Counted from the first letter of the stretch, positions 52,801-62,066 are shown. The stretch is 64,000 bases of DNA from Actinacidiphila paucisporea (GCF_900142575.1 NZ_FRBI01000003.1:167926-231925), one strand, 5' to 3'. Numbers and translations are program-made. Notes: a model not told the origin generated them from the letters alone.

Positions 52801-52896
52801 CGCGTCCATGCCGTCGCTCCGCCGCTCGGCGGCGATCTCCGACCGAACCGCCGCGAGCAGTTGGGGCACCGGAAACGGCTGCTCGACCTGCGCCAT
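49843..52896 (-). CDS. SF1 helicase-PLD nuclease-DUF5710 fusion
   Basis: 1017 residues from ATG 52896 after GGGGGAG. Superfamily 1 (Upf1-like) helicase: Walker A FLWGPPGTGKTDVVGHII near residue 190, Walker B VVMDEAGMVSLPAAW, VVVAGDFRQLPAV, DTQYRMRAPICDL, IAPYRAQVRAL, TIHRFQGSQRPVVVMDTV, LNVALSRAQDHLVVV. A charged coiled-coil of about 150 residues splits the core after motif Ia. Next is a phospholipase-D-type nuclease half with MHEKVLILDDTVLWHGSLN (H-x-K-x4-D-x6-GSxN), then a C-terminal DUF5710 domain (YLNVPFAEKDEAKRTIGARW). Helicase plus PLD nuclease suggests DNA or RNA degradation, possibly phage defence. No partner gene is adjacent. Confidence 0.88.
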   Translation of the reverse strand: MAQVEQPFPVPQLLAAVRSEIAAERRSDGMDAEKVSLGSGRRVTTGGGRTEYVFTCRKWNPVLDGAKVLIRPSQARGPWTPAEVSRMPDGKIRVVVTGPEWGLSVTSAQLRRDDAESWAAMARSLETVGTPNSTVRLESAGWILGQGSPRNARVPDPARWVAGWSGLNLNARQRQAVEQALGSQVLFLWGPPGTGKTDVVGHIIEGSVRQGLKVLFVAPTKVAVDQALERVCDLMRAEPGFTDGLVQRAGAIELPSLNERYGEQVDTARITARMSARLDAALTEAAHALSGTRAVIALHDEAASIEEKLTGARATRAVDAQAAKAAEAEQLGAEAEASRLRSKILQMGVPKGIFAKRREAQLAELQDDITRADTAAAAARRLAADSTLRARRTAVAIEDLQDRAATARARLAGASPRPVLAQQAEQLQERIDGLDKQRRTMQDTVRAKCRVMGATVAKAIQARKLLDQVDVVVMDEAGMVSLPAAWLAAGLAGKRVVVAGDFRQLPAVIKGDSDPESTEAERGHSRHWAARDPFHAAGLVDPGGRVRPDSRLVALDTQYRMRAPICDLVNTVAYPDARLATGRQDRSSIPFNGLIDAPVILVDTSEQRIPGSDHKTNTVNEAVVHEIVRGLQYEGVLPGRKWDSDEIVRGERATDRLGVIAPYRAQVRALQGSLKYRFGQEYEGLVDTIHRFQGSQRPVVVMDTVAGAGRHPGYFYQGTGLDSQTCRLLNVALSRAQDHLVVVADADHLRRHLPPHSEAMRMLDHLGAHAQLMSADQLVPTRGAAQLGGLSEEELARPAFFPADEVYRAVEWDIAHAGTSIEIYCAFLDPKPVAKWSAQLAARTAAGIRVVVHTRPAEEQRDTAAVIRHQQQIDELRSAGCEVDFRERMHEKVLILDDTVLWHGSLNLLANIGPTDLMMRLTDPTSCARVGRVVGRARKDRTAWKPHAATPAAPSAESSAEGVRPGAVVAGRLYLNVPFAEKDEAKRTIGARWDGKNRLWHVDAERVTRQQAGRWLP

Positions 52897-53187
52897 ACGC
52901 GTGCTCCCCCAAGATGTCCGCGACGAGTCGCACGACTCTACGTGCCGCCCGGGACCGGGCACCGCAATCCGGCCACGCCCGCGCCATGCCTCGTCGCCGG
53001 TCAGCCCCGGCACGCGCATCGCTTATCACGCCCGGGGGCCGGTGCGTTGGCCGGTCGGGCGGGTTGGCATAATGCGAGCCGCTTCGACGGGGACACTGGT
53101 CCCTCGGAGGCTTCGCGGGTTTGGGCCCGCAGCGAGTGGGGGTCCGAGCCGGGCGTCCCTCGTCGATTTCCCTGGGGAGGGACACCC

Positions 53188-53853
53188 GTGATTTCCAAGC
53201 GCGCCGTCACCGCTGCCGCCGTGGCCGGAACCGCTGCCGTATTTCTGGCCTCTGGCAGCGCCTACGCCTGCAGCATCGGCGACTTCACCGCGAAGGCGTC
53301 CTGCGACACCAGCACGGGCACGGCCAAGGCCGCCATCACCGTCACGGACACGGACCCCTCCGGCACGCCCGCGGACATCACCGTGCGGATCAGGATGGCG
53401 AGCGGGTTCGACGGCGAGACCGTCGGCACCGGGCACATCGACCACTTCACCACGGGGCAGGCGACCACCACGATCCTCGTGCCGTGGATGCAGGGCTACC
53501 AGTGGAACGTCTCGGTCACGGCGGGCAGCCTCGCCGACGAGCGGCTGACGGAACTGCCGATCTCCCCGGACACCGCGTGCGTGCCCGACGCCTCCCCGTC
53601 GGGCGGCACTCCGACAGCGACCAGCCCGGCCCCCGCGGCGTCGCCGACCTCCCCGGCCGCCGTCGCGCCGGTGTCCTCGACGTCCGCGGCCCCTTCGGCG
53701 TCCGCGTCCTCGAACGGTGCGGGGACCCAACTCGCCTCCACCGGCGGCGGGAGCAACACCGGTCTCATCGCCGGGTCGGCCGCCGCGGTGGTCGCCGCCG
53801 GCGGAGCCGTGCTGTTCGCGGTGCGCCGCCGCACGGCAGCCGGACGGCACTGA
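53188..53853 (+). CDS. LAxTG sortase-anchored surface protein
   Basis: 221 residues from GTG 53188 after GGGGAGG. Signal peptide to SGSAYA (about residue 26), a small beta-rich domain with Cys residues near 28, 40 and 130, then a Ser/Pro/Ala-rich wall-spanning stretch. The C-terminal sorting signal is QLASTGGG, a hydrophobic helix (GLIAGSAAAVVAAGGAVLFA) and RRR. LAxTG is the motif used by Streptomyces class E sortases. It is likely displayed on the cell wall. Role unknown. Confidence 0.88.
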   Translation: MISKRAVTAAAVAGTAAVFLASGSAYACSIGDFTAKASCDTSTGTAKAAITVTDTDPSGTPADITVRIRMASGFDGETVGTGHIDHFTTGQATTTILVPWMQGYQWNVSVTAGSLADERLTELPISPDTACVPDASPSGGTPTATSPAPAASPTSPAAVAPVSSTSAAPSASASSNGAGTQLASTGGGSNTGLIAGSAAAVVAAGGAVLFAVRRRTAAGRH

Positions 53854-53898
53854 CGGCGAGCCCGCGCAGGGCCGACGTCACCCCGCCGGCCTGCCTGC

Positions 53899-54585
53899 TC
53901 AAGAAGTGGCGACCGGGCCCACGTACGTGCCGGGGTGGGTGGCGCCGTCCTGGCGCAGGACGCTGCCGCCCGGCCAGGTGAGGGTGACCGGGGTGGTCTC
54001 GTCGGGCGGGGTGACGACGAGGCTCTTCGCCTTGAACTCCACTCCGGAGCCAGCCTCCCAGGGGAGGTAGGTCACCGTGAAGCTCGCGCGGGCGCCGGGC
54101 TTGAGGGTTACGGCGGAGCTGGACGCGGAGGAGCGGACGAGGGACCAGGTGTCCGCGGCCTTGAGGTCCACGCCCGGGAAGCCCTTGACCGTGCAGGTCC
54201 TTCCGCTGGTGTTCGTCATCACGACCTGAAGGTGCTGCTGGTCGTCCGAACTGCTGTAGCCCTGGCTCCCGTTGCCGAAGGAGAACCTCAACCCGGCTGT
54301 GTGGCAGCGGCCGGTGACGGCGGCTGCGGGTTTGCCGTTGCCGCCCGCGGACGACGCCTTCGCGCCGGCCGCGCCGGGCTTCGCGTCGACCGCGTCCGTC
54401 GGGTCCGTCGGGTCCGACGTGCCCGGTGCGTCCGTGGCGGTCGCGGCCCCGGGGGCGCTCGCGCTCGGCGTCGTGGAGGCCGGCGGCTTCGCCGACGTGG
54501 ATGATCCCGCGTCGCAGGCAGCGAGGCCGACAGACGCAACGAGGGCGGCTGCGGCGACAGCGGCAGTGCACAGGGCACGAGACAC
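53899..54585 (-). CDS. DUF4232 lipoprotein
   Basis: 228 residues from GTG 54585 after GGGAG. Lipoprotein signal with lipobox VGLAAC (acylated Cys at residue 24), a low-complexity Ser/Thr/Asp/Pro linker to about residue 90, then a DUF4232 domain. Domain features are LRFSFGNGSQGYSSSDDQQH, LQVVMTNTSGRTCTVKGFPG, LKPGARASFTVTYLPW and a final GGSVLRQDG. Extracytoplasmic; function unknown. Confidence 0.88.
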   Translation of the reverse strand: MSRALCTAAVAAAALVASVGLAACDAGSSTSAKPPASTTPSASAPGAATATDAPGTSDPTDPTDAVDAKPGAAGAKASSAGGNGKPAAAVTGRCHTAGLRFSFGNGSQGYSSSDDQQHLQVVMTNTSGRTCTVKGFPGVDLKAADTWSLVRSSASSSAVTLKPGARASFTVTYLPWEAGSGVEFKAKSLVVTPPDETTPVTLTWPGGSVLRQDGATHPGTYVGPVATS

Positions 54586-54884
54586 GGTTTCTCCCGGTGA
54601 TCGAACGTGGTGGCGACGTGGTGATCAGTATCGAGGGGAGCGTGCAACAGCCGTGTCACTGCGGCATCCGGGCTGAACGACAGTTCCGGAGCGCGTTGTT
54701 ACACACCGATCCGGTTTCCGCGGAACCGCGGCACGGACGCCGCCGACGCGCCTGCCCCCGGGCTCACCCCAGCCCCCCAGCGGCCAGGGCCGGCCGACAG
54801 ACGGGCGTCCGCACCGTCCGTCGAGCCGCCCGTCGAGCCGAAAAGCGCTGCGCGCCCGAGGCTCCCGTACGCGAGGGCGCTGCC

Positions 54885-55164
54885 GGTTCCTGGACGACCT
54901 GGTGGCACGGGCTGACCCGCCGGCAGCGTGAGACCGAGGTCAGGACGGACGCGGACGCGGACTGGCGGCTGCTGGACTGGCTCAACCTCTTCGACCCCGG
55001 CGGGGCGGCCGACAGCCGCAGCTGGCGCTGGTGGGACGGCGGGACCAGCGGCCGTGGCACCGGCTGGGTCTCCGGTACGGCACCGACGGGCACCCCTACG
55101 GAGGCCGCCCCGCCCTGCGCCGGCTGATCGAAGCCGCGGGCGGCTACGACGTCGACCTTCCCTG
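54885..55164 (+). pseudogene. Frameshifted hypothetical gene remnant
   Basis: One frame gives LTRRQRETEVRTDADADWRL, then LDWLNLFDPGGAADSRSWRW and WDGG. Near 55050 the sense changes frame to LRYGTDGHPYGGRPALRRLI and EAAGGYDVDLP, then TGA. The joined text reads like one small Streptomyces protein. The 5' end is unclear. The rest of the 54586-55362 stretch has only unsupported frames. Confidence 0.55.
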
Positions 55165-55362
55165 AGCGGCTGATCCCGGCGTCGCCCGCGCCCACGCCTG
55201 CCGCGCCCTGCGCGGAATGCGACGGTACGAGCACGGACCGTCGCCACCCGCACGAGGCCGCGGCAGTGGCGTACCTCACGAAAACGCGACAAATGGAACC
55301 CCTGTCTCCGCTTGTCCGTATGAACCCACGACGACGATCGGGAGAGGCGGGCAGGGTCCGGC

Positions 55363-56331
55363 ATGGGCGAGGCATGGGGCGGTGACCGGCGCCCGGGTGA
55401 GACAGGGCGGACGGAGAGCGGGCCGTCACTGGAGAAGCACGCGCCGTCACCGGAGAAGCGCATGCCGTCGCCGGAGCAGGCGGGCCCTGACGAGCGCGAG
55501 GGCAGGCTGGGACTGAGCGTGCCGCAGGTGGCCGGGAGCGCGGTCGCCGCGGTGGTGGCCGCCAAGCTCGCGTCCAATCTCGGGGTCTACGGGACCATCG
55601 TCGGCGCGGGTGTCGTCAGCGTTCTGGGAACGTGCGGCGGGTCGATACTCCAGCACGTCTTCCGGCGCACCGGTCGGCACGTGCAGGTGGTCGCCGTCCA
55701 GGCCCGGCCGACCATCCGCCGGGTCCGGCCACGCACGGACGCCCCGGACCGTACGCGGCCGCTCCCGGCGACCGGCCACGAAGCCACCCACCACCCGGCG
55801 GACAGGAATCCCGCGACGGGCACCACCCCCGGCCCCGGCCCCCTTCCCGACGGCTACGGTGCGCCCACCTCCTACCGGGCAGGCCGGCGCAGGAACTGGA
55901 AGCGGCCCGTCGTCGGCCTCGTGATCGCCTTCGGGCTGACCATGGGCGGGATCACCGGCTACGAGGCCGTCGCCGGCGAGAACATCAGCGGCCACGGGCA
56001 CGGTACGACCATCGGCAACGCCGTCACCGGGCACAGCTCGCCGCACTCGGGCGGAACCAAGCCCACACCCACGCCCGACCCCTCCGACACGTCCGGCACA
56101 TCGGGTACGACCGGCACATCGGGTACGACCGGCGAGGGCGGCACCACCACCCCGCAGCGCCACAACGGCGGCAAGTGGCCCAGCCCGCACACCACCCCCT
56201 CGACCCCGCAGCCCAGCACCCCGCAGACGCCGGCGAACCCCGCCGGCCCGACGTCCGCCCCGCCGACCCCCGCCCCGAGCCAGAGCCCGACCCCCAACCC
56301 GGGTCAGAGCGACGGCAGCGTGACACCGTAG
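55363..56331 (+). CDS. Membrane protein with disordered termini
   Basis: 322 residues from ATG 55363. A charged N-terminus of about 50 residues precedes a hydrophobic region (VAGSAVAAVVAAKLASNLGV, VGAGVVSVLGTCGGSI), then a basic cytosolic loop. A second membrane segment is PVVGLVIAFGLTMGGITGYE, and the last 110 residues are Thr/Pro/Gly/Ser-rich, probably outside the cell. This topology (TM, basic loop, TM, wall-like tail) is common in Streptomyces hypotheticals. No catalytic motif seen. Confidence 0.7.
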   Translation: MGEAWGGDRRPGETGRTESGPSLEKHAPSPEKRMPSPEQAGPDEREGRLGLSVPQVAGSAVAAVVAAKLASNLGVYGTIVGAGVVSVLGTCGGSILQHVFRRTGRHVQVVAVQARPTIRRVRPRTDAPDRTRPLPATGHEATHHPADRNPATGTTPGPGPLPDGYGAPTSYRAGRRRNWKRPVVGLVIAFGLTMGGITGYEAVAGENISGHGHGTTIGNAVTGHSSPHSGGTKPTPTPDPSDTSGTSGTTGTSGTTGEGGTTTPQRHNGGKWPSPHTTPSTPQPSTPQTPANPAGPTSAPPTPAPSQSPTPNPGQSDGSVTP

Positions 56332-56389
56332 GCACCCCGCGCGCCGGGGCACCCGCGAGGCGCACAGGAAACGCATAGGGATATCCCTA

Positions 56390-56423
56390 CCGCTGCCCGC
56401 CGGGCCTTACCGGCGGGCAGCGG
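56390..56423. terminator. Hairpin terminator
   Basis: Perfect 14-base stem ccgctgcccgccgg (56390-56403), loop gcctta, ccggcgggcagcgg (56410-56423), between the membrane-protein gene and the peptidase gene. Confidence 0.85.
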
Positions 56424-56496
56424 GCGTGCTCAGCTTCCTTTACGGCAGTGGCACTTGCCGGCTCATCCCCCCACCTCCGAGAGGACCGATGAGTAG

Positions 56497-58404
56497 ATGA
56501 GGAAACGACTTCTCTCCCTGATGGCCGGCGCGGGCGCGGCCGGGCTCGCCCTCGCGGTGAGCCTGGGCGTGGCCGGGACGGCGGGCGCCACCGGCGCCGG
56601 AGCCCCGGCCCGGGCCGCGGCTTGCGCGCCCGCGCAGGTGGTCGGCAACGGCGGCTTCGAGAGCGGGACTTCGCCGTGGACGGCGTCGAGCGGGGTGATC
56701 ACGAGCGGCGGCGGGCAGAGCGCGCACAGCGGGAGCGCGTTCGCATGGCTGAACGGCTACGGGTCCAGCCATACGGACACGCTCAGCCAGTCGGTGGCGA
56801 TACCGGCGGGGTGCAGCGCCGCGTCGCTGACCGTGTGGGTGCATGTCGACACCGCCGAGACGACGACCACGACGGCGTACGACAAGCTCACCGTGAAGCT
56901 CGGCAGCGGCACGCTGGCGACGTACTCGAACCTCAACGCGGGGACGGGGTACGTGCAGCGGACGTTCGACGTGTCGGCGTACCTCGGGCAGAACGTGAGC
57001 CTCGCCTTCAGCGGCACCGAGGACTCCGGGCTGCAGACCAGCTTCGTGCTCGACGACGTGTCGCTGACCACCTCGGGGGACGGCACCCCGCCGCCCACCA
57101 CACCGCCGCCGACCACACCGCCGCCCACGACTCCGCCGCCCGCGGACTCCACCCGGACACCGGCCGCGCCCGGTTACACCGTCAGCCTCTCCAGCGACGC
57201 GACCGGCGTCACCTGGACCGGGCACGAGAGCGTGACCTTCACCAACGCCTCGCCGTCGCCGCTGGGTGACGTCTATCTGCGGCTGTGGGACAACTACCAC
57301 GGCTCGTGCCCGACGACGCCGATCACCGTCACCAATGTGTCGGGCGGCACCGCGGGTGCGCTGTCGGTCGGTTGCACGGCGCTGGACATCACGCTGCCCG
57401 CGCCACTGGCCCAAGGCCAGTCGGGCACGGTCGGGTTCGACCTGAGGATCGTGGTGCCCAGCGGGGCCGACCGGTTCGGGCGGGACGGGGCGTTCAGCTT
57501 CATCGGCAACGCGCTGCCGCTGCTGGCGATCAGGGACGGGGCCGGGTGGCACCTGGACCCGTACACCAACAACGGCGAGTCGTTCTACTCGCTGGCCGCG
57601 GACTTCCGGGTCACCCTCGACCACCCGACGGGCCTCCAAGTGCCCGCCACCGGTACGTCGGTGGACACACCGGGGGCCTCCGGCCGTACGGTCACCACGG
57701 CCACCGCCACCAAGGTGCGGGACTTCGCCTGGGCCGCGGGCGCCTTCAGCAAGGTGTCGGGTACGTCGCCGGCCGGTGTGAAGGTCAACGTCTACGCGGT
57801 CAGCGGGATCAGCTCGGCGAACGCCCAGTCGATGCTCACCACGTCGATCTCGGCGGTCGACGCGCACGCCGGGCGGTTCGGGGCCTACCCGTACGCGGAG
57901 GTGGACGCCGTGCTGGACAACAACTTCTGGTTCGGCGGGATGGAATACCCGGGCTTCGTCCTGGACCTGGTGGACAGCACCGCGCTCACCCACGAGCTGG
58001 GGCACCAGTGGTGGTACGGCATCGTCGGCGACGACGAGTACAACAACCCGTGGCTGGACGAGTCCTTCGCGGACTACTCCACGGACCTCGCGCTCGGCAA
58101 GACGGGGACGAACTGCTGGAGCAGCGTCTCGTGGGCGTCGTCGAGCGAGAAGATCACCAACTCGATGGCGTACTGGGACGCGCACTCGTCGCGCTACTCC
58201 ACGGTGGTGTACGGGTACGGGAAGTGCGCGCTGCACGATCTGCGGCGGCTCATCGGTGACAGCGCGATGACGTCGCTGCTGCGGAGTTACGCGCAGGCGC
58301 ACTGGTACGGGGTGTCCACGACCGCCGAGTTCAAGGCGGCGGCGCAGGCGGCGACGTCGACCGACCTGACGTCGTTCTGGAGCACGCACCGCATCGACGG
58401 GTAG
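56497..58404 (+). CDS. Secreted M1-family metallopeptidase with N-terminal carbohydrate-binding-like domain
   Basis: 635 residues from ATG 56497 (a second ATG ten bases upstream is out of frame). Signal peptide MRKRLLSLMAGAG to AGTAGA. Residues about 45-190 form a beta-sandwich domain with VVGNGGFESGTSPW and LDDVSLTTSG, as in CBM-like pre-peptidase domains. A TTPPPTTPPP linker follows. The M1 domain has GGMEYPGFVLD near 485, then HELGHQWWYGIVGDDEYNNP with WLDESFADYSTD (zinc HExxH and the downstream Glu). An aminopeptidase-type enzyme acting outside the cell. The terminal ERAP-like helical domain is absent. Confidence 0.92.
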   Translation: MRKRLLSLMAGAGAAGLALAVSLGVAGTAGATGAGAPARAAACAPAQVVGNGGFESGTSPWTASSGVITSGGGQSAHSGSAFAWLNGYGSSHTDTLSQSVAIPAGCSAASLTVWVHVDTAETTTTTAYDKLTVKLGSGTLATYSNLNAGTGYVQRTFDVSAYLGQNVSLAFSGTEDSGLQTSFVLDDVSLTTSGDGTPPPTTPPPTTPPPTTPPPADSTRTPAAPGYTVSLSSDATGVTWTGHESVTFTNASPSPLGDVYLRLWDNYHGSCPTTPITVTNVSGGTAGALSVGCTALDITLPAPLAQGQSGTVGFDLRIVVPSGADRFGRDGAFSFIGNALPLLAIRDGAGWHLDPYTNNGESFYSLAADFRVTLDHPTGLQVPATGTSVDTPGASGRTVTTATATKVRDFAWAAGAFSKVSGTSPAGVKVNVYAVSGISSANAQSMLTTSISAVDAHAGRFGAYPYAEVDAVLDNNFWFGGMEYPGFVLDLVDSTALTHELGHQWWYGIVGDDEYNNPWLDESFADYSTDLALGKTGTNCWSSVSWASSSEKITNSMAYWDAHSSRYSTVVYGYGKCALHDLRRLIGDSAMTSLLRSYAQAHWYGVSTTAEFKAAAQAATSTDLTSFWSTHRIDG

Positions 58405-58536
58405 CCGTCGGAGGGCGTGGCGGCGGGCGTTCCCCTCGCGGGGAGGCGCCCGCCGCTCGCGTGCGGGAGCGAGGCGGCATTGACCGCGGGGGCGCCACTT
58501 CCGACACTGAGATCACCCTCTCAGGTTGGCAGGTGC

Positions 58537-59919
58537 ATGGTCAGTAGCCGGATCGAATCGGGCAGTGCGGACGCGCGGCTCACCGGCCGGAGCGCGCTGC
58601 TCACGACCGCCAGGGCCGCGCTCGACGCGGGCGACAGCGTCCTGATCACGGGCGAGCCGGGAATCGGCCGCTCCACGGTGCTGGCCGCCCTGGCGGCGGA
58701 ACGCGCCGGAAACCTGGTACTGCGGTGCGCGCCGGCGGAGTCCGAACGGCACCTGCCCTTCCTCGGCATGATCGACCTGCTGTCCGAGGTGGGCCCACCG
58801 GCGTTCGAGGCGCTGTCGTCCCGTGAACGGACCCTGCTGCGGGCCGCCTTGCACCGCACCGGGGAGGAGGCGCCGCGCGGGCGGTCGTACGGGAGCGCGT
58901 ACGACGACGTCCTCACGCTGCGGGTGGCCGTGCTCAAGACGCTGGCCGCGCTGTGCGAGCGCTCCCCCGTGCTGCTCGTGCTGGACGACGCACAGTGGCT
59001 GGACCGGCCCAGCGCGGAGGCGCTGGCCTTCGTGGCCCGGCGCGCGCGGCGCCTGCCGCTGACCGCGATCGCGGCCGTACGCACCCCCTACGGCCCGGCG
59101 TGGGCCTGGAGCGGGAAGGCCCAGGCGCTGTGCCCGGCGCCCGTACTGGCGCTGCCCGTACCGCCGATGACCGCATGCGAGGTCGCGGCGCTGCTCGCCG
59201 GGCAGGAGGGGCCTACTCCCTCGGGCGCCCAACTGGCGCGGCTGCACGAGGCGTCGGGGGGAAACCCGCATGCCGCGCTGGAGTTGGCCCGCGCGCTGGC
59301 TGAGGAGGGCCGCGCCACCGGGCGTGACCCGGCCGGTCCGCTGCCGATCCCGCCGTCTCTGCGCCGCCTGTTGCTGCGCCGGCTCACCCCGCTGACCTCG
59401 CGGGCCCGCCGCACGCTGCTCGCCGCGAGCGCGGCCGCCCGCCCCACCGTGGCGCTGCTGTGCCGGGCCGGCTTCGGCACCGCGTCGGCCGACGTACGCG
59501 ACGCGGTCCGGCTGGGCGTCGTCGAGCCGTCGCCGACCGGGACCGTACGCTTCACGCAGCCGCTGATGCCGCGGGTCCTCTACGAGGACGCCGACCCGGC
59601 CGTACGCCGCCGGGTGCATGCCGCGCTCGCCGGGGCGGCCGACGACCCGGCCGAACGCGCGCACCACCTCGCGTCGTTGACGCCCGGCGGGCAGGCGGAG
59701 ACCGTCCTGCCACCCACCCCGCTCGACGCCCTGACCGGCACCGAGCACCGGGTCGCCCTGCTCGTCGCCCAGGGCGCCAGCAACCGCGAGATCGCCACCC
59801 ACCTCACCATCAGCGTCAAGACCGTCGAGGCCGCCCTCACCCGCGCCTACCGCAAACTCGCCGTCCGCTCCCGCGTCTCCCTGGCCCGCGCGGTCATGGC
59901 GCGGGGCGAGACGGGGTGA
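58537..59919 (+). CDS. LuxR-family (LAL-type) transcriptional regulator
   Basis: 460 residues from ATG 58537. The N-terminal STAND-type ATPase core has GEPGIGRSTVLAALAA near residue 35 and LLVLDDAQWLDRPSAEAL near 145. The invariant Walker A Lys is Arg here (GxGRS), which may weaken ATP hydrolysis. The C-terminal LuxR helix-turn-helix is LTGTEHRVALLVAQGASNRE, then IATHLTISVKTVEAALT, near 398-435. It is short for the LAL class (usually about 900 residues) because the TPR-like middle is missing. Target genes unknown; it is convergent with htpG. Confidence 0.88.
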   Translation: MVSSRIESGSADARLTGRSALLTTARAALDAGDSVLITGEPGIGRSTVLAALAAERAGNLVLRCAPAESERHLPFLGMIDLLSEVGPPAFEALSSRERTLLRAALHRTGEEAPRGRSYGSAYDDVLTLRVAVLKTLAALCERSPVLLVLDDAQWLDRPSAEALAFVARRARRLPLTAIAAVRTPYGPAWAWSGKAQALCPAPVLALPVPPMTACEVAALLAGQEGPTPSGAQLARLHEASGGNPHAALELARALAEEGRATGRDPAGPLPIPPSLRRLLLRRLTPLTSRARRTLLAASAAARPTVALLCRAGFGTASADVRDAVRLGVVEPSPTGTVRFTQPLMPRVLYEDADPAVRRRVHAALAGAADDPAERAHHLASLTPGGQAETVLPPTPLDALTGTEHRVALLVAQGASNREIATHLTISVKTVEAALTRAYRKLAVRSRVSLARAVMARGETG

Positions 59920-60010
59920 GCGGCGGGCTCGGCACCGCGGCGGCCGGCGGTCCCGCCGGCTCTCTTACGGTCTCCGGCGCGCGGCCGGGTCGAGGCCCGC
60001 CCCTCCCCCG

Positions 60011-60106
60011 GCCGACGGACCGGCCGACGGACCGGCCGTCGGACCGGCCGTCGGACCGGCCGTCGGACCGGCCGTCGGACCGGCCGTCGAACCGGCCGAC
60101 GTACCC
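60011..60106. repeat. Eight-unit 12-base tandem repeat
   Basis: gccgacggaccg twice, gccgtcggaccg four times, gccgtcgaaccg once and a degenerate gccgacgtaccc: eight contiguous 12-base units in the gap between the convergent LuxR and htpG genes. The units contain cggtccg-type self-complementary sequence, so many hairpins are possible. In the antisense frame of htpG it would encode repeated Ala-Gly-Pro-Thr, but it lies beyond the htpG stop. Confidence 0.92.
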
Positions 60107-60128
60107 GGGGAAGGGGACGGGCCCAGGC

Positions 60129-62066
60129 TCACAGCGTGTGTTCCAGGCGGGACGACACCAGCTTCACGAAGCGGGCCGGGTCGGGGACTTCGCCGCCCTC
60201 GGCCAGGAGGGCCAGGCCGTGCAGGAGTTCGGCCGTCTCGGGGAGGGTGGGGGCGTCGGGCGTCGCGGTGTGGGCCTGCTGGAGGGCGGTGACCAGCGGG
60301 TGGGCCGGGTTGAGTTCGAGGATGCGCTTGGCGTGCGGGATCTCCTGGCCCATGGCGCGGTAGAGGTTCTCCAGGGCCGGGGTCACGTCGTGGGTGTCGG
60401 TCACGACGCAGGCCGGGGAGACGGTGAGGCGGGAGGAGAGGCGGACCTCCTTGACCTGGTCGGCCAGTTGGGCGGCCATCCAGGTCAGCAGGGGGGCGTA
60501 CTGCTCCTGCTGCTGCTCGCGTTCGGTGTCGGCCTGCTGCTTCTCCTCCTCCGTGCCGAGGTCGACCTCGCCCTTGGCCACGGACCGGAATTCCTTGCCG
60601 TCGAACTGCGGGGCGGTGTCGACCCACACCTCGTCGACGGGGTCGGTGAGCAGCAGGACCTCGATGCCGCGGGCCTGGAAGGCTTCCATGTGGGGGGAGT
60701 TCTCGATGGTCTGGCGCGACTCGCCGGTCAGGTAGTAGATGTGCTCCTGGCCGTCCTTCATCCGCTCCACGTACTGCGCCAGCGTCGTCGGCTGGTCCTT
60801 GTCGTGGGTCGTGGCGAAGGAGGACACACCGAGGATGGCGTCGCGGTTCTCCGGGTCGCCGAGCAGCCCCTCCTTCAGGACACGGCCGAACTCCCGCCAG
60901 AAGGTGGCGTACCGCTCGGGGTGCGCGGACATCATGTCCTTGACCGTGGAGAGCACCTTCTTGGCCAGGCGGCGGTGCATGAGCTGGATCTGGCGGTCCT
61001 GCTGGAGGATCTCCCGGGAGACGTTCAGCGACAGGTCCTGCGCGTCCACGACGCCCTTGACGAAGCGCAGGTACTGCGGCATCAGTGCTTCGCAGTCGTC
61101 CATGATGAACACGCGCTTCACGTAGAGCTGCACGCCGCGCTTGTAGCCCTGGAGGAAGAGGTCCTGCGGGGCGTGGGCCGGGATGAAGAGCAGCGCCTGG
61201 TATTCGAAGGTGCCTTCCGCCTGGAGGCGGATGGTCTCCAGCGGGTCGGTCCAGTCGTGGCTGATGTGCTTGTACAGCTCGTGGTATTCCTCGTCGGTCA
61301 CCTCGTCGCGCGAGCGGGCCCACAGGGCCTTCATCGAGTTGAGGGTCTCCGGCTCGGCCTCGGTGCCGGGGTCCGGCTCCGCATCCGCCTCGGCGTCCGG
61401 CTGTTCGGCCGGGCGGGCGGCCATCCTGATGGGCCAGGTGATGAAGTCCGAGTAGCGCTTGACGATCTCCCGGAGCTTCCACGGCGACGTGTAGTCGTAC
61501 AGCTGGTCCTCGGTGTCGGCCGGCTTGAGCCGCAGCACGATCGATGTGCCCTGCGGTGCGTCGTCCACCGTCTCCACCGTGTACGTGCCCTCGCCGCTGG
61601 ACGTCCAGCGGGTGCCCTGGCTCTCGCCCGCGCGCCGGGTCAGCAGCGTCACCTCGTCGGCGACCATGAAGCTGGAGTAGAAGCCGACGCCGAACTGGCC
61701 GATCAGGCCCTGCGTCGCCGCCGAGGAGTCGCCGGCCTCCTTCAGCTCCCGCAGGAAGGACGCCGTGCCCGAGTTGGCGATCGTGCCGATCAGCTCGACC
61801 ACCTCGGCACGCGACATGCCGATCCCGTTGTCCCGCACGGTCAGCGTACGGGCCTGCGGGTCGGTCTCCAGGGCGATGTGGAGGTCGGAGACGTCCGCGC
61901 CGAGGGAGTCGTCGCGGAGCGCTTCGAGCCGCAGCTTGTCGAGGGCGTCTGAGGCGTTGGAGACGAGTTCGCGCAGGAACACGTCCTTGTTGGAGTAGAT
62001 CGAGTGGATCATCATCTGCAGAAGCTGGCGCGCTTCCACCTGGAACTCGAACGTCTCGGTCGACAT
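60129..62066 (-). CDS. htpG: Molecular chaperone HtpG (Hsp90)
   Basis: 645 residues from ATG 62066 ([20 protein letters not shown]); the frame is open a little further upstream without support. GHKL ATPase motifs are all intact: [20 protein letters not shown] near residue 22, VRDNGIGMS near 78, GTIANSGT near 98 and [14 protein letters not shown] near 128. The middle domain has [21 protein letters not shown] short acidic/Pro-rich insert (residues about 216-240, [20 protein letters not shown]) lies between the N and middle domains. Cytosolic ATP-dependent chaperone. Confidence 0.97.

Noticed and set aside
60011..60106. CRISPR array
   Set aside because: Units are contiguous 12-mers without spacers and there are no cas genes.
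59460..61952. 830-residue plus-strand frame
   Set aside because: It is antisense to htpG, whose Hsp90 motifs are unmistakable. The frame is an artefact of high G+C.
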